NCBI RefSeq assembly: GCF_029051725.1
Contig: NZ_JAACFU010000010.1
Span: forward strand, 1 to 64,000
Reading direction: 5' to 3'
Length of the DNA: 64,000 bases
DNA from: Bradyrhizobium sp. CSS354
GTDB taxonomy: Bacteria; Pseudomonadota; Alphaproteobacteria; Rhizobiales; Xanthobacteraceae
A program made the position numbers and the translations under genes. Shown here piece by piece: positions 58,450 to 64,000 of the stretch. The notes under the pieces were generated by a model. That model was not told where the DNA came from, searched no databases, and saw only the letters and a list, made by a program, of their open reading frames with translations. Positions within the stretch are counted from its first letter, which is position 1. Each line of letters opens with the position of its first letter.

Positions 58450-58567
58450 GGGCCCCGCATCGACTTCGGCGATGCCGAATCGAGTTTGACTCGTCGGGCA
58501 AAACAGGGGCATGATGTCATCGTGGCGAAGGTTGGCGTGATGGTGCCTCGCCGGGCCGTGGGGCGAC

Positions 58568-59209
58568 ATGCCGAAGACACCAAAAAGAAAACTGAAGACC
58601 TACCAGACCTCACTCGGCTTCTACGACCAGGCGATTGCCGCGCCCTCAATGAAGGCGGCGCTGGACGCCTGGGGCGCCAGGTCCAATCTGTTTCATCAGG
58701 GCGCTGCGAAAGAGACGGACGACCCCGACATCGTCGCGGCGACGATGGAGAAGCCGGGCGTGGTGCTCCGGCGTCCGGTCGGATCGGACGGTCCGTTCAC
58801 CGAGCATTCCGAGTTGCCGACCGATCTCGCTGACGACGAGGCCAAGCCAAAGCGCAAAGCGAAGTCCAAGCCGACAAATCGTCGGGCGAAAGCCGCAAAG
58901 CAACCATCACGCAAGGTCGACGATCAACAGGCGCGCAAGGCCGCCGCGGCGTTCGAGAAGGAAGAGCGGCGGCGGGAAGCCGAGCGCCGCAAGGAGGAGG
59001 CCGCCCGCGCCAAGGAGCGCGCGCGCCGCGAGAAAGCGGTCGCGAGCGCGCAGGCGGCACTGGACGAGGCGAGGCGGGAGCACGACGCCCGCGCGGAGGC
59101 GATCGAAGCGGAGCGAGTTGCGCTGGACGAACGCGCCGAGGCGGAGCAGAGCCGGTGGGACAAGCAGAGGATGAAGCTATCTGAGGCCGTGCGTCGCGCG
59201 CGGGAGTAA
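58568..59209 (+). CDS. Coiled-coil protein of unknown function
   Basis: 213 residues from ATG 58568. N-terminal ~90 residues are a soluble domain (YQTSLGFYDQAIAAPSMKAALDAWG split; AATMEKPGVVLRRPVGSDGPFTEH split). The C-terminal half is an Ala/Lys/Arg/Glu coiled coil (ARKAAAAFEKEERRREAERRKEEAARAKERARREK split), the kind annotated loosely as TolA-like. No signal peptide or membrane segment. Its stop is immediately followed by an ATG at 59210. Confidence 0.78.
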   Translation: MPKTPKRKLKTYQTSLGFYDQAIAAPSMKAALDAWGARSNLFHQGAAKETDDPDIVAATMEKPGVVLRRPVGSDGPFTEHSELPTDLADDEAKPKRKAKSKPTNRRAKAAKQPSRKVDDQQARKAAAAFEKEERRREAERRKEEAARAKERARREKAVASAQAALDEARREHDARAEAIEAERVALDERAEAEQSRWDKQRMKLSEAVRRARE

Positions 59210-59265
59210 ATGCCTGGTCATGCGTGGCAGGTCGTCGTGCTCAGCGGCGAGATCGCGGTTCCATC

Positions 59266-59292
59266 CCTATATGGACTGAAGTGCCATATAGG
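59266..59292. promoter_or_regulatory. Perfect 9-bp inverted repeat before the ferredoxin-like gene
   Basis: CCTATATGG, nine bases (ACTGAAGTG), CCATATAGG. It ends 7 bp before the ATG at 59300 and could be an operator or a translational hairpin. The AT-rich core stands out from the GC-rich surroundings. Confidence 0.55.
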
Positions 59293-59299
59293 TCTGCCA

Positions 59300-59626
59300 A
59301 TGCCTGAAAAGCCCTCGAATTCTGCAAGCCCGATGATCGTGCGCCCGCGCCGCGCGGCGCCGGTCCTGGTGTGCCGCAAATGCCTCAAGCGCAGCGACGA
59401 GGGCCGCGACGTCAGGCGTGCGCTGAAATCCGAACTGAAGGCGAACAAGCGCGACGGCACCAAGCCGGCCAAGCTGATCGTGACCGGATGCTTCGGCCTG
59501 TGCCCGAAACAATCGATCGTGATCGCGAGCGGCGCCAGCCTGGCGCGACAACAGTATGTGCTGGTTGCGGACTGCGATCAGGTGCCGCGGGCGCTCGCGT
59601 TGTTGGATGGCAAGACCGGCGCGTGA
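59300..59626 (+). CDS. 2Fe-2S ferredoxin-like protein (COG3411-type)
   Basis: About 108 residues from ATG 59300. Cys ligands in the thioredoxin-like ferredoxin pattern: LVCRKCLKRS near the N-terminus, then TGCFGLCPKQSIVIA, matching the family block SRCLGLCPKG. An ATG at 59210 would add 30 residues that lack family features and read through the inverted repeat. Likely a redox carrier or sensor; partner unknown. Confidence 0.75.
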   Translation: MPEKPSNSASPMIVRPRRAAPVLVCRKCLKRSDEGRDVRRALKSELKANKRDGTKPAKLIVTGCFGLCPKQSIVIASGASLARQQYVLVADCDQVPRALALLDGKTGA

Positions 59627-59717
59627 CGGTCGGTCTGCGCTGCGCGGAAAGACCTCGGACAAATTCGCTTGCCTTGCTTTGCATCCTTTTGCACTCTGGC
59701 GGGAAGGAGACCAACGC

Positions 59718-59993
59718 ATGAAGATCATGACTGTCGCGTGTGCGCTCGGAACCGCCCTGGTGCTGTGCAATCTCGGGATATCGGATGCCGAAGCCCGAAC
59801 GCGGAAGGTCCGCGTGGTGGATGAACAACGGCTGAGGGTGGATGTCCCCGTGCTCAGGCCGACGCCGTGGGATTACAATATCGTTCCACGCTATCGTTAT
59901 CGCCCGGAAGACGACCGGGTCGATCCCTACGGTCCGCCTTTGGTGTCGTCGTATGTCCGCTACGAGGGCTGGCGCTGGCCGTATTGGTGGTAA
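59718..59993 (+). CDS. Small secreted protein of unknown function
   Basis: 91 residues with GGAAGGAGA nine bases before the ATG. A signal peptide (about 1-27, DAEAR) precedes a short, very Tyr/Pro/Arg-rich mature part (VVDEQRLRVDVPVLRPTPW and RYRYRPEDDRVDPYG) ending WRWPYWW. It resembles a cationic surface or envelope protein. Followed by a REP pair. Confidence 0.75.
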   Translation: MKIMTVACALGTALVLCNLGISDAEARTRKVRVVDEQRLRVDVPVLRPTPWDYNIVPRYRYRPEDDRVDPYGPPLVSSYVRYEGWRWPYWW

Positions 59994-60027
59994 AGACCAC
60001 CGACGGACGCGGAATTGATTGGCGCCT

Positions 60028-60131
60028 GTAGCCCGGATGGAGCGAAGCGTAATCCGGGGCCGGACCATCCGCATCGCATGACCGCCCGCATGGCACGAAT
60101 CCCGGATTACGCTTCGCTCCATCCGGGCTAC
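60028..60131. repeat. Pair of inverted REP units
   Basis: Forward unit 60028-60058 and inverted unit 60101-60131, separated by 42 bp. Located between the convergent small secreted protein and transglycosylase genes. Confidence 0.87.
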
Positions 60132-60135
60132 GTTC

Positions 60136-60933
60136 CTAATCGCCGTCGTCGGCAGCAAGCCGCACAAACTGCCGCTTCATTGCGTTGACCTTGGCGACAT
60201 AGCTCGCGACGAGGTGATCGCCGCAGCGCTCGTCGGGGATCATCGCAAACTTGCGGCGCGCGTAGGCGGTGGCCGGGCCGGCGCCGCAGAGATGGATGAA
60301 GGCGGCGAGATCCTGCCTCTCGCGCGCGCTCGCCTTCACATCGCCCGCGCGGGTGAGAACATCGGCGACATTGCGGTCCAGATACACCGATGCCAGCTCG
60401 ATGGCGTGGCTCGGGATCGCGCGGACATAGAGGAAGGGAGAGCCGCAGCCGGCTTCCGTGACCGCGTTGCTGCGAATACAGAACCGCGCGGCGTCGGCAT
60501 AGGCTGCGTCCAGCATCTGGAAGAGGCCGACGGCGCTGGAGGCGGGCCGGTAGATCGCGAGCGGATTAAAACTCCAGCGCCAGCGCCAGTAGGTGCGCGC
60601 GAGCGGATTGCCCGACGTCTCGACCTGCGCCAGCGCGGCCAGTAATTCGGGCGTGATCGTCGCGGTGGAATGCTTGCGGAACAGCGGCCCGTACTGCCGC
60701 CAGGTCTCCGATGGCTCCTTGTCGAGCGCGTGGCCGACAAGAACGAACAGCTCGGTCGGCTTGCGCATCGTTTGATAGGCGATGTTCACCAGCACGACGA
60801 CCGCAAGCAGCATCGCCACGCCGCCCGCGATCCGAACCATCCGCGGTGCGCGGGCGAAAGTCTTTCGCATCCATCGCGCGCGTCGTCTGAGCTTGCGAAG
60901 GCGAGAGAGGAGGGGCTTGCTTCTTGCTGGCAT
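60136..60933 (-). CDS. Membrane-anchored lytic transglycosylase-like (SLT) protein
   Basis: 265 residues. A basic N-terminus and one transmembrane helix (about 33-52: VRIAGGVAMLLAVVVLVNIAY split) place the rest in the periplasm. The SLT catalytic pattern is present: LLAALAQVETSGNPLAR with the Glu, then SSAVGLFQML. Four Cys may form disulfides. Probably cleaves peptidoglycan glycan strands. Its start at 60933 is divergent from the desaturase gene, across a 204-bp gap. Confidence 0.85.
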   Translation of the reverse strand: MPARSKPLLSRLRKLRRRARWMRKTFARAPRMVRIAGGVAMLLAVVVLVNIAYQTMRKPTELFVLVGHALDKEPSETWRQYGPLFRKHSTATITPELLAALAQVETSGNPLARTYWRWRWSFNPLAIYRPASSAVGLFQMLDAAYADAARFCIRSNAVTEAGCGSPFLYVRAIPSHAIELASVYLDRNVADVLTRAGDVKASARERQDLAAFIHLCGAGPATAYARRKFAMIPDERCGDHLVASYVAKVNAMKRQFVRLAADDGD

Positions 60934-61137
60934 CGGTCTTTTGGGAGTGCATTGCGGAGGCTTTGCACCTGGTTAACGCTGTCATGAGGCCTTGAAATCC
61001 GGCTTCTTTTCCCTCTGGCGCGTGTTTTCAAGTCGCCGCTCCGTACTCCCACGGCAGCTCGCATCCTTGATGGAAATAACCCGAGGTTGTAGTGTGCGCC
61101 GCAACAGGGTTAATTTTGTGTGAATGGATCGGCTGGA

Positions 61138-62145
61138 ATGACCGTAATCGAAAGCGTGGTGTCGGCGGAAGCTGCGGAGCGGAAAATGCCGCCGGGCGTG
61201 CTGGTCGAAGGGCCGGTGGTCGAGGCCAAGTTTCGCGATTCCTACATCTCCTTCGTCATCATGATCGGCGGTTCGATCGCGGCGCTGGTCTGGGCCTTCT
61301 GGCAAGGCATCGGCTGGGTGGAGGTTTCGGTCTTCGCCGGCACGTTCGCGCTGTCCACGGTCGGCATCGGCTTCATGCATCGCTACTTCGTCCACCGCAG
61401 CTTCCGCTGCGGCCCGGTGATGCGGACGTTGTTCGCGGCCGTCGCCACCATGGCGGTGCAGGGCTCGATCCTGAAATGGGTGAGCAATCATCGCCGGCAT
61501 CATCTCCACTCCGACAAGCCCGGCGACGTCCACAGCCCTTACTATGACGGCGACGGCAACCCCTATGTCACCTTCGCCAAGGGGATGATGCATGCGCAAG
61601 GCGGCTGGGTGTGGGACCAGGCCACCACCGATGCCGGATACTACGCCAAGGATATCCTGGCCGACCCGATCGCGATGTTCTTCACCAGGACGCGCTGGTA
61701 CTGGTACGCGCTCTCGGCGGTGATCATTCCGGGTGCGATCGGCTACGCCTTCGGCGGCGTGCACACGATGACCGGCTGCATCCTGTTCTCCGGCCTGTTC
61801 CGCAGCTACCTCATGACCATGGCGACATCGCTGGTCAACTCGGTCTGCCATAGCGACGGTCGCTACGGCTACCGCCGCTTCGATCTCGACGACGGCACCA
61901 CCAACGAATTCGTGACCACGATCCTCACCTTCGGTGAAGGCCTGCACAACAACCATCACCGGTTTCCGCGCGACGCCTACATTTCGCACGCCTGGTACGA
62001 GATCGACATCAACGGCCTGATCATTCTGGGGCTGGGCAAGCTCGGGCTGGTGCACGATATTTTCGCGGCGGGGAGCAGGGCTGTTCGCTCCGGAGATCCG
62101 GACGGCGGAAAGCGTCCAGTGGCAGATACCGAAGCGATGGTCTGA
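61138..62145 (+). CDS. Membrane acyl-CoA/fatty acid desaturase
   Basis: 335 residues from ATG 61138 (a GTG at 61120 would add 6). Membrane di-iron desaturase with the three His boxes HRYFVHRSF, NHRRHHLHSD and HNNHHRFP, and about four transmembrane segments (for example VSVFAGTFALSTVGIGFMHR split). It introduces a double bond into an acyl chain, probably delta-9 of acyl-CoA or acyl-lipid, adjusting membrane fluidity. No electron-transfer partner gene is adjacent. Confidence 0.92.
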   Translation: MTVIESVVSAEAAERKMPPGVLVEGPVVEAKFRDSYISFVIMIGGSIAALVWAFWQGIGWVEVSVFAGTFALSTVGIGFMHRYFVHRSFRCGPVMRTLFAAVATMAVQGSILKWVSNHRRHHLHSDKPGDVHSPYYDGDGNPYVTFAKGMMHAQGGWVWDQATTDAGYYAKDILADPIAMFFTRTRWYWYALSAVIIPGAIGYAFGGVHTMTGCILFSGLFRSYLMTMATSLVNSVCHSDGRYGYRRFDLDDGTTNEFVTTILTFGEGLHNNHHRFPRDAYISHAWYEIDINGLIILGLGKLGLVHDIFAAGSRAVRSGDPDGGKRPVADTEAMV

Positions 62146-62152
62146 GGTCGCT

Positions 62153-62237
62153 GTAGCCCGGATGGAGCGCAGCGCAATCCGGGACCAGCGTAGCTTGGCG
62201 CGAGATCCCGGATTTCGCTGCGCTCCATCCGGGCTAC
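62153..62237. repeat. Pair of inverted REP units
   Basis: Forward unit 62153-62183 and inverted unit 62207-62237, 23 bp apart, just after the desaturase stop. The inverted unit has GATTTCGCTGCGC instead of GATTACGCTTTCGC. Confidence 0.87.
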
Positions 62238-62500
62238 GGTCCTTAACCGCCGCAAGCCGCAGAAGCTGCCGCTTTATCGCGTTGACTCGCATGCCGCGTT
62301 GAATTTTCCGCATGAACGCCATCGGTGAAATCCAAACCTAAGTTGTGTTCGGAGGGAACTCTGGCCCGATGGGGCCGTTGAGCCTGTGATCCCCGAGCGT
62401 AGCGAGATCGAACCTCCGATCCTCGCCTGAGTAACCGCCGTCGCGTTGTGAGCGCGGCTCGGCGCGAAGCGTGCTCCGTGCGTACCAACCGGAAATCTTC

Positions 62501-62719
62501 ATGAACAGCCCCGATGTTCGCAATCCGATTCAGATCGACCGCGGCTCCAGCCTGGCGATCTCTCATGAAATAGCAGACCGCCTGCGGATCAAGCTTCGCG
62601 GCGAGCACGACCCATTGCCGCAACATCTGACGGCCCTGGTCGACCGCATTGCGCAGATCAGCAGCCATTCGAACCAAGCGACGCTCGTGATGACCTCCGG
62701 ATCGGATTCAGCATGTTAG
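62501..62719 (+). CDS. Small protein, possibly NepR-like
   Basis: 72 residues from ATG 62501 (an upstream start at 62471 is possible). The pattern RLRIKLRGEHDPLPQHLTAL then VDRIAQ faintly recalls the NepR anti-sigma core (IGxxLRxxYxxxxxEPxPxx). This resemblance is weak and unverified. Overlaps the next gene by 7 bp, so the two are probably coupled. No sigma or PhyR gene is in the window. Confidence 0.5.
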   Translation: MNSPDVRNPIQIDRGSSLAISHEIADRLRIKLRGEHDPLPQHLTALVDRIAQISSHSNQATLVMTSGSDSAC

Positions 62720-62931
62720 ACTTTTCGAATGCATCTTTTACGCCTGAAACCATCGGCATCATGAAAACTGCGCTGGACACGGCGGTTGCGTCACTGCCGG
62801 CCCCGGTCAGCTCCGCGCATGTCCGGTCGATCGCGGAAACAATCCTTCGCACAGCGAAGGAGGGCGAGCGAGACCCCGTCGTCCTGGAGCGCATGGCGTT
62901 GATGGAGCTTCAGATCTCGCCGCGTGATTGA
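62713..62931 (+). CDS. Small protein of unknown function
   Basis: 72 residues. The sequence ETIGIMKTALDTAVASLP then VRSIAETILRTAKEGERDPVVLERMAL (split) is typical of the short proteins present in many Bradyrhizobium loci. It overlaps the previous small gene by seven bases. Function unknown. Confidence 0.7.
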   Translation: MLDFSNASFTPETIGIMKTALDTAVASLPAPVSSAHVRSIAETILRTAKEGERDPVVLERMALMELQISPRD

Positions 62932-62985
62932 GGCCGGTCCGCGAGCTTGTGTGCCGGCGCGAAGTGCTCGAATGGCCCAGCGGGC

Positions 62986-64000
62986 TCACCAATCCGGATC
63001 GCCGTAGTAGGGATCGACCATATAGGGCGGGGGCATCCACGGCCCTCGCGACGGCCGGGGTCGCCGAGGTGCGGCCGCCTGCGCGTGCGGCCGTGCAGGC
63101 GCAGCGGTCTCGTTGTTGATCACGCTCCGCGCGGCCGGTTTCGCGGATGCAGGTGCGGACGACGATGCGGATGATGTCGTCAGCTCCTTTTGCAGCGCCT
63201 GGACCTGGGCGGCGAGGCGCGCATTGGCCGCCGTATCTTTCTCCTGCGCCGCCTTGAGCTGTTGAATGGTGTCGGCCTGCTCGCGCAGCGTCTGCTCGTT
63301 GCGGCTTTTCAGTTGCTCTAGCTTTCCGTTGATGTTCGCAAGCTCGCTGGTGATGGTCTTGAGCGATTGCGCGAGATCGGACGACGACGAGTCAGGCGTT
63401 GTGGCGCCAGTTCTTGAAGCGTCGGGCCTTGGAGCGTCGGGTCTTGAAGCGTCAAACCCTGCATTGCTCTCCGTGTCCTTGCCGACCGGCGGCGCGGGCA
63501 CCGTGCCAGGCTCATCCGCGGCAGCCAATTGCACTGCCGGCGGTTGCGCCGGAGTTTCAACCGCGGACGCTTGCGGAGGCTCGCTCGCTGCTGGCGGAGC
63601 CCACCGCGCCATGATCGACCTGCTCATCGACCTGGCCTCGTCGCGATATTGCGAAGCGAAGGCGACACCGAGAACGCCGATCGCCAGCACGAGACCAACC
63701 AGAGCGCGCCGCATGGGCCGATCTCTCTTCAGGCCTTGGTCGCGAACCGTGCTAGCCGGCGCCAGCGCCGCGGCCTTGGGAGTCTTGTCCTCGGGAGCCT
63801 TGTCCTTGGGAGTCTCGACAGCATCCGCACCGGCACTTGCTCGCGAGGCCCGTGGGCTTTCGCTGCCGCGTTCCATTCCGGAAACCAGCCGGTCCAGCCG
63901 CGCAAGGTCTTGCTCCGCGCTCTTGATCCGGTCGTAAGCCCGCGCCAGCCCGCCATCGGCGCGCCCCGCGTCCGACTTTGGGGCGTCCGGCTTGGGGGCG
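62986..64000 (-). CDS. Coiled-coil membrane protein, N-terminus outside window (partial)
   Basis: The frame is open to the right window edge. An internal Met at 63876 could be mistaken for the start, but upstream in-frame residues (AYDRIKSAEQDLARLDRLVSG) are clearly coding, so the gene is partial. From the left: a Pro/Ala/Glu-rich segment, one transmembrane helix (LVGLVLAIGVLGVAFASQY), a Pro/Ala linker, and a coiled coil (LKTITSELANINGKLEQL and later ADTIQQLKAAQEKD). The tail is Pro/Arg/Tyr-rich and ends PYYGDPDW. Design matches the protein at 41618-42640. No enzyme motif. Confidence 0.8.
   Translation of the reverse strand, partial: APKPDAPKSDAGRADGGLARAYDRIKSAEQDLARLDRLVSGMERGSESPRASRASAGADAVETPKDKAPEDKTPKAAALAPASTVRDQGLKRDRPMRRALVGLVLAIGVLGVAFASQYRDEARSMSRSIMARWAPPAASEPPQASAVETPAQPPAVQLAAADEPGTVPAPPVGKDTESNAGFDASRPDAPRPDASRTGATTPDSSSSDLAQSLKTITSELANINGKLEQLKSRNEQTLREQADTIQQLKAAQEKDTAANARLAAQVQALQKELTTSSASSSAPASAKPAARSVINNETAAPARPHAQAAAPRRPRPSRGPWMPPPYMVDPYYGDPDW

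Noticed and set aside
59210..59299. Start of the ferredoxin-like gene at 59210, overlapping the end of the coiled-coil gene
   Set aside because: The added 30 residues lack family features and would read through the perfect inverted repeat; ATG 59300 is preferred, though 59210 cannot be excluded.
1..64000. tRNA, rRNA, prophage or complete insertion sequence
   Set aside because: None was recognisable by eye; only the RAYT transposase with its REP units is mobile-element related. A covariance-model search was not possible here.

Overview
The window looks like chromosomal DNA of an alphaproteobacterium close to Bradyrhizobium (Nitrobacteraceae). The basis is high GC with strong third-position GC bias, many small proteins of types common in that group (DUF6894-like, DUF3551-like, PsiF-like, PilZ/DUF2336), a minCDE operon preceded by CtrA-type boxes, and dispersed GTAGCCCGGATGGAGCG-type REP palindromes together with the transposase family that maintains them. 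I saw no rRNA, tRNA, CRISPR array, prophage or complete insertion sequence. The genus call is inference from memory of these families; no database search was possible.

Layout. 1-12.2 kb: two related autotransporters (the first cut by the window edge) enclose a three-gene molybdenum hydroxylase/cytochrome c operon and a divergent Tat-exported multicopper oxidase; a scrap resembling the cytochrome gene end lies just behind the second autotransporter. 12.4-21 kb: an ABC-F ATPase, a REP-associated tyrosine transposase between two REPs, a metallo-hydrolase, periplasmic asparaginase, PsiF-like and cupin proteins, a divergent TetR/NTF2-like pair with an operator-like palindrome, an HSL-type esterase and a nitroreductase. 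21-28 kb: a c-di-GMP-type operon (DUF2336, PilZ, HD-GYP), an AraC regulator, an NAD(P)H:FMN reductase-like protein and a large chemoreceptor. 28-31.3 kb: a DUF1810 protein, a membrane-anchored Tlde1-type (DUF2778) protein, a small DUF982-like protein and an orphan TRAP binding protein.

31.3-37.7 kb is the most system-like region: a tightly packed operon (ABC permease, epimerase-like protein, GNAT acetyltransferase, dihydrodipicolinate-synthase-like protein, ABC ATPase) next to a TetR gene and a divergent NMT1/THI5-type binding protein. Two 16-bp matching palindromes lie in front of the two transcription units. The epimerase-like protein has Cys where the classical YxxxK lysine is expected. 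This reads as an uptake and processing locus for an unidentified substrate.

37.9-43.6 kb: minCDE with two CtrA-like boxes, several small secreted or cytosolic proteins, and a lipoprotein-like L,D-transpeptidase. 43.6-54.8 kb: a COG4315-type secreted protein with its own CtrA-like box, a MarR regulator divergent from a phenol-hydroxylase-type FAD monooxygenase, an SH3-type secreted protein, a TetR/O-methyltransferase divergent pair, PaiB-type and pyridoxal kinase genes, a periplasmic M15-type peptidase and an Flp-type pilin. 54.8-64 kb: small proteins, a DMT transporter, a PhnA-type zinc ribbon protein, a PilZ-XRE fusion, a coiled-coil protein, a 2Fe-2S ferredoxin-like protein behind a perfect inverted repeat, an SLT transglycosylase, an acyl-CoA desaturase, and a coiled-coil membrane protein that runs off the right edge.
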